Source: a virus. From it: a DNA stretch of 64,000 nt. The stretch's first letter is position 1; every line of letters begins with the position of its first letter. Below the pieces are notes generated by a model that was not told where the DNA came from, ran no database searches, and saw only the letters and a list, made by a program, of their open reading frames with translations. The stretch covers positions 286,470-350,469 of the IMG/VR virus record IMGVR_UViG_3300035180_001778; one strand, written 5' to 3'. Made by a program: the position numbers and the translations under genes. This document shows, piece after piece, positions 30,974 through 38,649 of this stretch.

Positions 30974-31186
30974 CTACTTGGAGCGGATCTGGACTGCCTG
31001 GATCGCGATGGCCGTCGGGAGCGGGATCCAGTTGGGTGCGCTCTTCAGTGCGTGCTCCGAAAGCTCGACAGTGTTCGTGCTGAGCCGTGCGAAGACGATG
31101 CCTCCGGGCGTGCGGCCCACCACGAGGAGCACCTCTCCTTCGGGCGTCTGGAGGGCTTCGAGCTTGTCGAGTTCTTCTTGGTTCAT
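30974..31186 (-). CDS. Hypothetical protein, 70 aa
   Basis: MNQEELDKLEALQTPEGEVLLVVGRTP..., helix then beta strands. ATG 8 nt after GGTGTAGC. Confidence 0.65.
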   Translation of the reverse strand: MNQEELDKLEALQTPEGEVLLVVGRTPGGIVFARLSTNTVELSEHALKSAPNWIPLPTAIAIQAVQIRSK

Positions 31187-31204
31187 GGGCTCGGGCTACA
31201 CCGG

Positions 31205-31495
31205 CTAGAGGTCGTCTTCCTTGAGGAGGCGCTTCCAGGCGGAGGCTGGGACAGCTCGTTGTTTCTGGAAGCCCCCGGGCATGACGACGTAGATGAGGGC
31301 CTGATCACTGTCGTAGAGCCGGGCCATGGAGCTGTTGTAGGCGCAGAGGTTGGCGACGTAGCCGAGGGCCACACGGTTGAGGTCTTCAACTTCGGCTTCG
31401 AGCTGGGCCTGTGTGAGGGGCGACTCGGGCTGCGTCTCGAACTCCACACGGAAGACTCGGGCCGGGACATCGAGGGTACAGCAGACGTTGGCCAT
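31205..31495 (-). CDS. Hypothetical protein with shared tail, 96 aa
   Basis: MANVCCTLDVPARVFRVEFE..., alpha/beta. It ends PASAWKRLLKEDDL, a clear shared tail. ATG overlaps the upstream stop (TAATG). Confidence 0.75.
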   Translation of the reverse strand: MANVCCTLDVPARVFRVEFETQPESPLTQAQLEAEVEDLNRVALGYVANLCAYNSSMARLYDSDQALIYVVMPGGFQKQRAVPASAWKRLLKEDDL

Positions 31496-31689
31496 TATCC
31501 TCGAAGGGCCTCACGGATGAGCCTCTTCCCTGCCTGCCTCACAGTGCGCTCGATGGCTCGCTCTTCCTGATCGGGCCGCCCGTGGTGGTAGCAGCGGGCG
31601 ATGTTTCGCTTCGCTCCCCGCCTCCCCTTGAGGGCCTTGTGGCTGGGGGCTCGGAACGACCAGTTTTGGGGTGCGCCTGCTTGGGCCAT
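31495..31689 (-). CDS. Small basic protein, 64 aa
   Basis: MAQAGAPQNWSFRAPSHKAL..., Arg/Lys-rich helix RAIERTVRQAGKRLIREA. Probably nucleic-acid binding. ATG 8 nt after GGTGTAAG. Confidence 0.65.
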   Translation of the reverse strand: MAQAGAPQNWSFRAPSHKALKGRRGAKRNIARCYHHGRPDQEERAIERTVRQAGKRLIREALRG

Positions 31690-31698
31690 GGGAAGAGC

Positions 31699-31908
31699 TT
31701 ACACCAAGATGAGGTCGGCGTAGTGCTCCTCGGCTGCATCGGTCGCCAGCTCGGGCGTCGCGTACGAGCCGACATGGTGGCGTTGCCCCGGCGGCCGGTA
31801 GGAGACCGTGTGCCACTCGAAGCGGTGCGAGATCACGTAGTGCCCGCTGCACGAGAGCGGGGCGCAGTCCTTCGAGCCTTCGATCTCTTCCCAGACGAGC
31901 TTGCTCAC
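31699..31908 (-). CDS. Hypothetical protein, 69 aa
   Basis: GTG start overlapping the upstream stop. SHRFEWHTVSYRPPGQRHHVGSY is beta-rich; the C-terminal helix carries PELATDAAEEHY. The stop TAA is part of the next GGTGTAA element. Confidence 0.65.
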   Translation of the reverse strand: MSKLVWEEIEGSKDCAPLSCSGHYVISHRFEWHTVSYRPPGQRHHVGSYATPELATDAAEEHYADLILV

Positions 31909-32162
31909 GGCTTCTCCTTGTCGAGGAACCGGATGCCGCTCATCTCGTTGAACTCCAGCGGGAGCCCCAAGGCGCTCAGGGCCTTCTTCGGGTCGCCTGT
32001 GCCTCCCTGCTGAATGTCGAGCAGGATGAGCAGGGTCCGCCCGCGGTCGCCTGTGAGCGTCAGCCCTCTCAGGATCGAGAGCTGAAAGAGGCGCAGAAGG
32101 TCGAAGTGATTCTGGGGCGTCGAGGCCGCTTCGATGTGGGCAGCGGCCTCTTCGATGGTCAT
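31905..32162 (-). CDS. Hypothetical helical protein, 85 aa
   Basis: MTIEEAAAHIEAASTPQNHFDLLRLFQ..., all helical. An eight-C run just before its ATG means a nearby in-frame ATG (MPKPPP) cannot be excluded as an N-terminal extension. Confidence 0.65.
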   Translation of the reverse strand: MTIEEAAAHIEAASTPQNHFDLLRLFQLSILRGLTLTGDRGRTLLILLDIQQGGTGDPKKALSALGLPLEFNEMSGIRFLDKEKP

Positions 32163-32198
32163 GGGGGGGGCTTGGGCATGGGGTTCTCTTGGTGGGGA

Positions 32199-32441
32199 TC
32201 AGAACAGCAGACCGTCGTCCACAGGGGCGGGAAGTAGAGTCCGGCGAGCGTTCTCAGCCGCCTCGTAGGCCGCATCCTTGCGAGCCAGGTCGGCGAGGAA
32301 CTCCGCCTTGGTGCCCTGCCAGCCGGCATCGGCCATGGCTTCGAGCGTGCCGTCGATGATCTCTCCAGCGTATCGCTCCGAGACAGCGTCGGAGAAGTGG
32401 TCGTCCCAGCGGGCGTCATGTTCAGCGTAAGGGTTGCACAT
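32199..32441 (-). CDS. Hypothetical protein, 80 aa
   Basis: MCNPYAEHDARWDDHFSDAVSERYAGEI..., acidic, helical. ATG 9 nt after a class A promoter. Confidence 0.7.
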   Translation of the reverse strand: MCNPYAEHDARWDDHFSDAVSERYAGEIIDGTLEAMADAGWQGTKAEFLADLARKDAAYEAAENARRTLLPAPVDDGLLF

Positions 32442-32450
32442 GGTCCTTCT

Positions 32451-32478
32451 CCTACAGAGCCGAAGCCCCTGCGATCAA
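32451..32478 (-). promoter_or_regulatory. Class A promoter for 32199-32441
   Basis: TTGATC, 16 bp, TGTAGG; 9 nt to ATG; supplies the TGA stop of the 46-aa gene upstream. Confidence 0.8.
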
Positions 32479-32615
32479 CCGCGTTCGATGAAGTTCTCGC
32501 GGCGGATACGACGGGGCACAGCCACCGCGTTCCGACCACGTAGAGACACCCGTCGGTAGACCCGGCGTCGGATCTTCTCCTGGTTCTTGCTGTGCTTGAA
32601 TCCTCGCAGAATCAT
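32475..32615 (-). CDS. Very basic small protein, 46 aa
   Basis: MILRGFKHSKNQEKIRRRVYRR...: about a third Arg/Lys. Ends at the TGA of the next TTGATC. GAGGACG lies upstream of the ATG; coupled to 32625. Possibly RNA binding. Confidence 0.65.
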   Translation of the reverse strand: MILRGFKHSKNQEKIRRRVYRRVSLRGRNAVAVPRRIRRENFIERG

Positions 32616-32624
32616 GGGTCGTCC

Positions 32625-32810
32625 TCAGCTCTCGAAGTTCGTCTTCTGATCGAGCCGGCTCAGGCGGACCCGAGCCAGGCGACGCGAGACCTTCTTGAAG
32701 ACCCCGAGCGTGGCGATGTCACGGCAACAGGCGCAGCCGTAACGACCCCGCTTGTTCTTGGAGCCGTCCCCGCACTGCGCTTTCTGCGCCTTCCGAAAGA
32801 TGTCCATCAT
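32625..32810 (-). CDS. Small basic Cys-rich protein, 61 aa
   Basis: MMDIFRKAQKAQCGDGSKNK..., CACC, then a basic helix. A probable zinc knuckle. ATG 6 nt after a class A promoter. Confidence 0.65.
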   Translation of the reverse strand: MMDIFRKAQKAQCGDGSKNKRGRYGCACCRDIATLGVFKKVSRRLARVRLSRLDQKTNFES

Positions 32811-32816
32811 GCCTCT

Positions 32817-32844
32817 CCTACAGCTCGACCCCTCTTGGGATCAA
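32817..32844 (-). promoter_or_regulatory. Class A promoter for 32625-32810
   Basis: TTGATC, 16 bp, TGTAGG; 6 nt to ATG. Confidence 0.8.
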
Positions 32845-33012
32845 CCCATAATTCCGTGCCAAGCTGTCCGGAGTTTTCAGACATGTTGGCAAGAATCCGA
32901 TCCATATACGTGCGCGGCCGGTTTCGAACGCCGTGCCAGCCAGGGCTTGGGATCCCGGGGTGAGCCCATCCCTTGCTGGTCTCTGAGCTGCCTCTCGGTG
33001 TACTCTCTCCCC

Positions 33013-33696
33013 ATGTCCATCATCGACGATCTCTTGGAGCGTGGCGTGGGGTTCATCCCTGGGGAGGGGCTCATCGAGGAGGCAGCTCGGGTGCTTGCTC
33101 TTGCTCAGGGCGTGCTCTCGGGCTTGTCTGCGTGTCCACCTCTGGAGAAGCGGACGATGTTCCCCGAGGCGCTCTCCAGCGTGCCGGGAGCTTCTCGGAA
33201 GGTGATCCAGTGCTTCCTCACTCGGGAGCCGGACATCTCTTCACCCGAGCCTGCTGAGGTCACGGCTGTCCGCAAGGAGATGAAGTCTCTCCGTGTGCGC
33301 GTGGCGGATGTGGCTGAGGAGATTCTGTTCCATCTCGGCCAAGAGTGCGATCTGCTCTTCCCCATGATGGAGGACCTCTTGGCTCCACAGGAGTGGGTCT
33401 TGAACGCGGTCCACTATCCGTACTCTGGGGAGGCGGGCCGGCTGCTCTTCCCTGCGCATCGGGATTGGGGGACGCTGGCCATCTACCCGCTGATCGAGGG
33501 CTCTGGCTTGGAGATGTCCATCGCTGGGGGCGAGTGGGCTCCGGTCGAGGCGCCTCCGGGGCACATGCTCTGTTACGCGGGGGACATCTTGGGGCGGGTG
33601 ACGGACGGGCTTGTGAAGCCTCTCTTGCATCGGGTTCGCCAGCCGGTAGCTTGGGCGGGTTCGGATCAACCCCAACTCGCGAAGTGCCGCAGTTGA
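33013..33696 (+). CDS. 2-oxoglutarate/Fe(II)-dependent oxygenase (isopenicillin-N-synthase-like), 227 aa
   Basis: The C-terminal double-stranded beta-helix has LLFPAHRDWGTLAIYPL (HxD iron ligands), GLEMSIAGGEWAPV, CYAGDILGRVTDG and the distal ligand in LLHRVRQP. These match the IPNS/gibberellin-oxidase-like clade. Phage members may modify bases or nucleotides, but substrate cannot be inferred. ATG 8 nt after GGTGTACT. The 3' end overlaps the convergent gene by 31 nt. Confidence 0.85.
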   Translation: MSIIDDLLERGVGFIPGEGLIEEAARVLALAQGVLSGLSACPPLEKRTMFPEALSSVPGASRKVIQCFLTREPDISSPEPAEVTAVRKEMKSLRVRVADVAEEILFHLGQECDLLFPMMEDLLAPQEWVLNAVHYPYSGEAGRLLFPAHRDWGTLAIYPLIEGSGLEMSIAGGEWAPVEAPPGHMLCYAGDILGRVTDGLVKPLLHRVRQPVAWAGSDQPQLAKCRS

Positions 33697-33992
33697 GCTT
33701 CCTCGGTACAGCACCCTTGGCTCTCGTAGGCGTCGGTGAACCATTGCACAATGGCCGCCAGGTCGGGCAGGTTGGGGTCTTCGAGCTTCACCGTGTAGTC
33801 CGGGCTGTAGAGCTTGTGGAACTTGGCCTCGTAGGTCGTGTAGTTCTTCTTGACGATGCCGTGCAGACCGAACTTGGTCTCGTCATTCGCCAGGAAGTAC
33901 TTCACGTAGTGCCCGAGGATGTTGGCTCCCGGGATGGGACTCAGGGTGACGAAGCCCGCGGCTTCGAACTCTTCTTGGGTCGGGGTGTTCAT
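33666..33992 (-). CDS. Hypothetical protein, 108 aa
   Basis: MNTPTQEEFEAAGFVTLSPIPGANIL..., alpha/beta with CC near the C-terminus. ATG overlaps the upstream stop (ATGA). Its stop is a GGTTGATC without a following -10, so that site is not a promoter. Confidence 0.65.
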   Translation of the reverse strand: MNTPTQEEFEAAGFVTLSPIPGANILGHYVKYFLANDETKFGLHGIVKKNYTTYEAKFHKLYSPDYTVKLEDPNLPDLAAIVQWFTDAYESQGCCTEEAQLRHFASWG

Positions 33993-34204
33993 ACGAGCTG
34001 ATCCAGGTCTTCGACGGCGCAGGAAAGCAGCAAGGTAGCCTCATCCGCCTTGCCCGAGTGCAGAAGCGCCAGCACCTCTTTCAGGCAAGTCGCAACGATC
34101 CGGCGATCGGTGCCGAGGATGCGCTCCAGCTTGGCCCTCCGGTCGGAGTCGATGCGTTCGTACATCTCCGAGACATGCTTGACGGGGATGATGTGGGAGA
34201 CCAT
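33989..34204 (-). CDS. Hypothetical helical protein, 71 aa
   Basis: MVSHIIPVKHVSEMYERIDSDRRAKLERIL..., helical throughout. Part of the 34564-33666 operon. Confidence 0.65.
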   Translation of the reverse strand: MVSHIIPVKHVSEMYERIDSDRRAKLERILGTDRRIVATCLKEVLALLHSGKADEATLLLSCAVEDLDQLV

Positions 34205-34207
34205 GGA

Positions 34208-34564
34208 TCAGCCCTCGATGAGGTTCTTGGGGTTGCGGGCCGCCTTCTGGGTGGTGTCACCCTGGCGACGAGCGAGCCGGTTTCCGCCATGCTTGCCGAA
34301 CTTTTTGAAGAAGGGCGAGGAAAGGGTCGAGCGACGGTCTTCGAGGTCGGAACACCTCCCGTAGCCCTTGCTGTTGTGTCGAGCCTGGATCTTCTGGAGG
34401 GTCTCCTCCGGGGCCGTCGCCAGGTCCGAGCGGTTGGCCGCGTAGTGCTCCCCATCGGCCGAGCGGACGGCCTTCTGGTAGCAGCCCGTGACTTCCGCTC
34501 GTTTGAACGGGTCGGGGTACTTCTTGTAGCCGGATTCGAGTAGATTTTTGGGGGTGATGGTCAT
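34208..34564 (-). CDS. Hypothetical basic protein, 118 aa
   Basis: MTITPKNLLESGYKKYPDPFKRAE: the LLExGYKKxPDP motif is shared with 27645-27956. The C-terminal half is Lys/Arg-rich. ATG 9 nt after a class A promoter; heads a three-gene operon. Confidence 0.7.
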   Translation of the reverse strand: MTITPKNLLESGYKKYPDPFKRAEVTGCYQKAVRSADGEHYAANRSDLATAPEETLQKIQARHNSKGYGRCSDLEDRRSTLSSPFFKKFGKHGGNRLARRQGDTTQKAARNPKNLIEG

Positions 34565-34573
34565 GTTTCCCTT

Positions 34574-34601
34574 CCTACAGCTCGCTCCCGTCTCGGATCA
34601 A
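34574..34601 (-). promoter_or_regulatory. Class A promoter for 34208-34564
   Basis: TTGATC, 16 bp, TGTAGG; 9 nt to ATG; gives the TGA stop of 34598-34900. Confidence 0.8.
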
Positions 34602-34900
34602 CCCTGGGAAGCGCAGATCGTCGATTCGCTCGTGTCTTCCACATCGGCGATCGACGCGATGTATGTGTCGAGGTCCGCCTGGCTGAGGTCGTTTGGGAGG
34701 GCCTTGCAGGGCTTGGCGCAAGCCTCGCCCATCTGGCGGGCGACCGCATTCGCCTCGTTCAGGGCGGTCAGGAACTCCGCGCGAAGCTCGTGGTGGTCGC
34801 CGAGTCCGAAGGCCAGCTTGTGGGACGCGCCGGAGAGCTTCATGAGAGTGATGGCCTGGTCACGATGAAGCGGGCTGTGAGCGAAGTTGGGGGTCGGCAT
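34598..34900 (-). CDS. Hypothetical helical protein, 100 aa
   Basis: MPTPNFAHSPLHRDQAITLMKLSGASHKL..., helical; two Cys around residues 60-65. ATG 8 nt after GGTGTAAG; that element also ends the AAA+ gene upstream. Confidence 0.7.
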   Translation of the reverse strand: MPTPNFAHSPLHRDQAITLMKLSGASHKLAFGLGDHHELRAEFLTALNEANAVARQMGEACAKPCKALPNDLSQADLDTYIASIADVEDTSESTICASQG

Positions 34901-34909
34901 GGGGGATCC

Positions 34910-36163
34910 TTACACCAACCACGTCGGCCGTGGAATGTTTTTGGGGTCGGGAGGGGGGCTTCCCGGGTCTTTGGGGGTAGCCACTTCCTTCACGGAAAGC
35001 AGCCGCATCCGGTTCACGCTTTCGAGGACGCGGGCCGGCTGGATGTGACGGAGCCGTCTCACGATGTAGGCGAGGTAGGTATGGGTCAGTTGGTCCGTTG
35101 CCTCGACCAAACGATCCAAGACATCGTTCTCGATCTTCATATCGTACCAGGCGAGCAGACCGAGGAAGATTTCCCGACGTTCTTCCGCATCCGGAGGCGG
35201 GAAGAAGACGGGCTCATCAAGCCTGTCCGGCTTCAGCATCGCAGAGTCGATCTTGCTCGCGTCGTTGGCTGTCACGATGAGCGTCGTCTTCGGGTGAGCC
35301 CGCTTGACGTACTCCGCCATGAACAGAATTCGAGCGTTGGTGTCTTCGACCGGAGCGCGATCGAAGTCATCGATGATGAGGAAGTTGGGGCGCAGTGTGT
35401 CGAGGAGGAAGCCCAGCTCATCGATCGCCAGTCTCGGCAGAACGGCAGCATCGATGTTGAGGCATTTCCCGCCGAACTCAGCCGCCAGTCGCGACGTGGC
35501 GAGCGTTTTCCCCGTGCCCTTCGGCCCCAAGAATAGGTACGAGATGCTCTCTCCGGCTTCCACCAAAGGGCGGTGTCCGTCAATCAGCTCCTTGAGCATC
35601 ACGACAGACTTCGGCGAAACGTATCCGGGGATCCTTGCCGGGATGGGGGTGAAGGTCATCTCTTCGCGCCACCCCTGCTTCACCATCGAGAGGTAGATAC
35701 CCTCTGTGTATTCGCCCCACAGCGAGTCGACGGCCTTTGCGAAGTCGAACCCTTGGGAGTGATACAGATCGCCTGTCACCCGAGGGCCATCCCCCCAGTT
35801 CTCTTCCTGGAACAGGACGACTTCCCCATCCGAGCTGGCGATCTCCATGAGGTCCAAGTGCTCATCGATGTGGGTACGCTCCAAGGGGTACGCGCGTCCG
35901 AGACTCGTCCCGAAGAAGAGCTTGACGAAGACTTGGCCTTGTCGTCGCTGGAGCTGCCTCTCCGTGGTGATCTCCCGTAGGCGGTTTGAGCGAGCGTTCC
36001 CGGTCCCGTAGTGCTTGTGGACCGAGTCGAAGATCGCGAGCGCCTTGACGAGGATCTCGAAGACTGAGTCCTCTTTCCGAGGGACCTTCGTCAGAATCTC
36101 CGACGCGAATCGAAACGTGGAGAGCGCTTTTTGCCAGGAAGGGAGGAGAGTCTTGATCCGCAT
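34910..36163 (-). CDS. AAA+ ATPase, 417 aa
   Basis: Walker A GPKGTGKT (about residues 212-219), Walker B FLIIDDFD, sensor-1 TLIVTANDAS and the arginine-rich DRLDEPVFFPPPDAEERREIF segment place it in the AAA+ family near BCS1/proteasome-like members. The N-terminal 200 residues are a separate unrecognised domain that may bind substrate. Its stop TAA is within the next GGTGTAA. Start ATG 8 nt after GGTGTAGG in a palindromic divergent promoter. Confidence 0.9.
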   Translation of the reverse strand: MRIKTLLPSWQKALSTFRFASEILTKVPRKEDSVFEILVKALAIFDSVHKHYGTGNARSNRLREITTERQLQRRQGQVFVKLFFGTSLGRAYPLERTHIDEHLDLMEIASSDGEVVLFQEENWGDGPRVTGDLYHSQGFDFAKAVDSLWGEYTEGIYLSMVKQGWREEMTFTPIPARIPGYVSPKSVVMLKELIDGHRPLVEAGESISYLFLGPKGTGKTLATSRLAAEFGGKCLNIDAAVLPRLAIDELGFLLDTLRPNFLIIDDFDRAPVEDTNARILFMAEYVKRAHPKTTLIVTANDASKIDSAMLKPDRLDEPVFFPPPDAEERREIFLGLLAWYDMKIENDVLDRLVEATDQLTHTYLAYIVRRLRHIQPARVLESVNRMRLLSVKEVATPKDPGSPPPDPKNIPRPTWLV

Positions 36164-36171
36164 GCGCCCAA

Positions 36172-36192
36172 CCTACACCAGATCGGTGTAGG
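36172..36192. promoter_or_regulatory. Palindromic divergent class B promoter
   Basis: CCTACACC-AGATC-GGTGTAGG: the two -10 elements are 5 bp apart and point outward, so both directions cannot be occupied at once. Minus start 36163, plus start GTG 36201, each 8 nt from its -10. Confidence 0.6.
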
Positions 36193-36200
36193 CTCTGGGG

Positions 36201-36395
36201 GTGGACATTCAGGTACTTGTTTCAATGCGGGCGTGGTTCGACACCGTGTACGATGTCGTTCAGAAACATCCCGGCGAATGGGTCCGTTGGAAAGACCCCA
36301 AACTGAGGCTGAACGGGATCTGCCGAGGTAATGTCGCTCTGGCCTTCACGGTCGGCTGGGCCTTCAAGCGGCCCCATCGTTCTCACGGCTTCGGT
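36201..36395 (+). CDS. N-terminal part of a small early-type gene, truncated
   Basis: GTG at 36201 begins DIQVLVSMRAWFDTVYDVV followed by GEWVRWKDPKLRLNG, about 60 coherent residues (bases beyond about 36395 are in another coding frame). The frame then runs into the baseplate-J-like fragment and loses coding character. I read this as a gene start joined to foreign sequence by deletion or insertion. Confidence 0.5.
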
Positions 36396-37017
36396 GACTT
36401 CGGTGACTTCGGCCATCCTCATTCCTGGAGGTGCTCAGCTCATCGACCCGACCGGGCTCACCTACGAAGTTGGAGTTGGGGGTAGCTACACCCCTGGAGA
36501 CAACATCCCCATCCTGTCGACGGATACAGGAGCGAGCACCAACCTCGCAGAAGGCACGGTCCTTCGTTGGGTGAGCCCGCCCCCCTATGTCACGCCCACG
36601 GCGCTGGTTGGGGACGGTGGCCTCACGGGTGGTGTTGACGCAGAAGACTACGAAGGTCTGAGGACTCGGGTTCTCGGTCGCAATCAGAACCCGCCCAACG
36701 GAGTCAACTGGCCCAGCATCGTGGAAGCGGCTGAGAAGTCCTCGACGGCTGTACAGAAGGCGTTCGCCTTCCCGGCGGCCAACGGACCTTCAACGGTTCA
36801 CGTTGCGGTGGTTCGGTCCCCCACGTCCACGAACAAGAACCGTGACGTCGATACCCTCGTTCTGAACTCGGACATCATCCCGAGCATCCTCGCGGCTTTC
36901 CCCGAATTCGTGGAGGTCGTGACCACGACGGTAAGGAACACCCCCGTGAGCGTCAGCTTTGGGGTGGCTCTCCCGCTGTCCAAGAAGGCATCTCCCGCTG
37001 GTCCTGGCGGGGGGTAG
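36376..37017 (+). pseudogene. Baseplate J-like tail protein fragment
   Basis: ILIPGGAQLIDPTGLTYEV, YTPGDNIPIL, LVGDGGLTGGVDAEDYEGLRTRV and PNGVNWPSIVEAAE match the order of blocks in baseplate J/gp6-like proteins (GGxDxExxxxxRxR signature). About 210 residues remain against 350-480 in the family. No start codon of its own is evident and its frame differs from the preceding gene start. Remnant of a phage tail gene; a 9-bp TTCGGTGAC repeat marks the junction. Confidence 0.7.
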
Positions 37018-37019
37018 AA

Positions 37020-37247
37020 ATGGACTGTGAGGTCGCTTGTTGTGCAATCTGTTTCAGTTGCATTGCGACCTCTTTGGGGTTTGCGGTCTATGTCTGTGCG
37101 GGCCTTTGGAGGATCAGCAAGCGTCTCAAGCGCTTCGAGGCGAAGCTGATCCTTGCCGAGGGCCAAATAGACAGAAGCCGATCGAGGCTGCTAGAGCAGC
37201 TCCATTTGGTATCCGAACGGATATCCAGTTTTGGGGACCGAACCTAA
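37020..37247 (+). CDS. Small membrane protein with amphipathic helix, 75 aa
   Basis: MDCEVACCAICFSCIATSLGF...: Cys-rich transmembrane helix followed by a charged helix (RLKRFEAKLILAEGQIDRSR). Starts right after the baseplate fragment. Its 3' end overlaps the 7TM gene on the other strand. Confidence 0.5.
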   Translation: MDCEVACCAICFSCIATSLGFAVYVCAGLWRISKRLKRFEAKLILAEGQIDRSRSRLLEQLHLVSERISSFGDRT

Positions 37248-37713
37248 CCACCAAGAGGACGCCCGCGCACCCCAGCAAGGCGTAAAGCAAGAGCAGCCCT
37301 TCCTCAAGAGCCAGCTTCCTACCTATCGAGCGGGCAACTATCAAGCCCGCTCCCACCAAATACCACGACAGATAGACAGCCTCGTAGAAGACGATGAGGT
37401 TGTCTCCCCTCAAGCTCGGGTAGCTCCACGCCACGAAGGCGAACGAGACGACCCAAAGAGCCAGCCCTGTTGACCACTTCGAGACGGCCCCGAGAAGGAC
37501 CGCTGGGAGAAGCAACATGAGTGCAGGCTCGGGGAGCCAGAGCAGGAACCCGTGCCCCACGTAGGGCTTCGGGTAGAGGCTTCTCCACGCCTGGAAGGGC
37601 ATCCTCCCGAGTTCATAGAGGACTCCGGCGACCAGAAACGCCGCAGCCCTCTTGAACCCTCTACGAAGGCACAAGAGGGCTGCCACGGCCCTGATGATGA
37701 TCAGAGCGATCAC
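37126..37713 (-). CDS. Multi-pass (6-7 TM) membrane protein, 195 aa
   Basis: GTG start (VIALIIIRAVAALLCL). Hydrophobic helices are spaced along the whole chain with short loops; YPSLRGDNLIVFYEAVYLSWYL and KLALEEGLLLLYALLG align in position with the membrane protein at 53901-54508. Upstream is a 58-aa partner that also has a paralogue there. No catalytic motif seen. Confidence 0.7.
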   Translation of the reverse strand: MIALIIIRAVAALLCLRRGFKRAAAFLVAGVLYELGRMPFQAWRSLYPKPYVGHGFLLWLPEPALMLLLPAVLLGAVSKWSTGLALWVVSFAFVAWSYPSLRGDNLIVFYEAVYLSWYLVGAGLIVARSIGRKLALEEGLLLLYALLGCAGVLLVVRFGPQNWISVRIPNGAALAASIGFCLFGPRQGSASPRSA

Positions 37714-37716
37714 GAG

Positions 37717-37893
37717 TCAGCCCGGGTCGGGAGGACCGTCAGGGAAGGTGACGAGCACCTTGGACCCGAAGTCCAACCACTTGCGCTGGTCCGTGGCCGA
37801 GAGACGGTCGAAGCTCGGCGTGTTGGCATCCCCAAAGACTTCGGTCCAAATCCCGTACACCCTCTTTGCAAAATCCACTTGTTTCTGTGTCAT
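37717..37893 (-). CDS. Small partner of the 7TM protein, 58 aa
   Basis: MTQKQVDFAKRVYGIWTEVF..., then FDRLSATDQRKWLDFGSKV. The second half resembles WEKLDYNEQVKWISIAKKA of the 62-aa protein at 53706, which precedes the other 7TM gene. The membrane protein starts 3 nt after its stop. Confidence 0.65.
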   Translation of the reverse strand: MTQKQVDFAKRVYGIWTEVFGDANTPSFDRLSATDQRKWLDFGSKVLVTFPDGPPDPG

Positions 37894-37927
37894 ATTGATA
37901 TCTGAAACCTCCGACGAACAGGTTATC

Positions 37928-38071
37928 ATGTCTCCCTCGAAAAGTGCCCCAGTTGAAATCGACCCGAAGATCGCTGCCCTCATTCTTGCGGGTGTAGTCT
38001 CCGAGATTCGAGACGGGAAAGTCCACGTTATCTGCGCCGAGAAGATCGATTTCCGGGGGATACGACACTGA
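37928..38071 (+). CDS. Small protein with hydrophobic centre, 47 aa
   Basis: MSPSKSAPVEIDPKIAALILAGVVSEIRDGKVHVICAEKI. No class A promoter; AT-richer upstream region (CATATTGATATC) shared with the divergent 7TM cassette. Confidence 0.5.
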   Translation: MSPSKSAPVEIDPKIAALILAGVVSEIRDGKVHVICAEKIDFRGIRH

Positions 38072-38105
38072 TTGTCAAGTTCCGCCCGATTAAGGAGACA
38101 TCCAA

Positions 38106-38306
38106 GTGAAGATTCTTCAGTTCTTTGTCGAGAAGTACAAGCAACTACAGGCATGGGACGAGAGCTGTAGGCGGCTTCACCTGAAGCATGTGGAAGAGAC
38201 CCAAAGACTTTTTGAGGCGTTGCACGAGCTTGTGCAAAAGTCGCGTGATGCTGAGCAGGGTGGCTCCTCTTATCGGAAGCCCCCTGCTCCGGAGAACCCC
38301 CAGTGA
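38106..38306 (+). CDS. Helical protein, 66 aa
   Basis: GTG start with a strong AAGGAG 8-9 nt upstream. MKILQFFVEKYKQLQAWDESC..., amphipathic helix with a Pro-rich end. Next gene overlaps by GTGA. Confidence 0.6.
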   Translation: MKILQFFVEKYKQLQAWDESCRRLHLKHVEETQRLFEALHELVQKSRDAEQGGSSYRKPPAPENPQ

Positions 38307-38479
38307 ACAACGACTTCGAGACGAACATCTCCAGGGAAGAGGCGAGGGGCATCGGCCTCGCGGTTCTCAGTGCTGCTCTGATTGCAGTGGCTCAGGGGAT
38401 CGCCCAGCTCGGGGTTGGGGAGATCCAGAGGTGGCGCGAAGAGCGTCGTACCAAGAAGAACGAAGAGGACTCCAAGTGA
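38303..38479 (+). CDS. Single-pass membrane protein, 58 aa
   Basis: NNDFETNISREEARGIGLAVL followed by SAALIAVAQGIAQL: one transmembrane helix, then a charged tail. Overlaps both neighbours through GTGA. Holin-like size, but no proof. Confidence 0.6.
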   Translation: MNNDFETNISREEARGIGLAVLSAALIAVAQGIAQLGVGEIQRWREERRTKKNEEDSK

Positions 38480-38649
38480 GCCTCTCCGATGTGATGACGC
38501 TCTTGAAGTTCTTGGACGGGCTCTTCTCTCTCGGGGGAAAGCTCGTTGAAGCTGCTCAAGGGAGGCATCCCGAGCTGGTCATCACCCCTCTGCCGGACCT
38601 CGCCGCTCTCGACAAGGCTCGGCAGGACGCCATCAGGCGCGTCAGTTGA
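38476..38649 (+). CDS. Small helical protein, 57 aa
   Basis: SLSDVMTLLKFLDGLFSLGGKLVEAAQG, amphipathic helices. GTG start overlaps the upstream TGA. Last of a coupled three-gene set; 3' end overlaps the convergent lipoprotein. Confidence 0.6.
   Translation: MSLSDVMTLLKFLDGLFSLGGKLVEAAQGRHPELVITPLPDLAALDKARQDAIRRVS

Noticed and set aside
33660-33673. GGTTGATC at 33666 as a promoter
   Set aside because: No TGTA 16 bp downstream and no gene start; it is only the stop of the minus-strand gene.
38303-38649. Holin/spanin lysis cassette
   Set aside because: Only size and one transmembrane helix support it; no endolysin is present nearby and the lipoprotein on the other strand has no spanin pattern.
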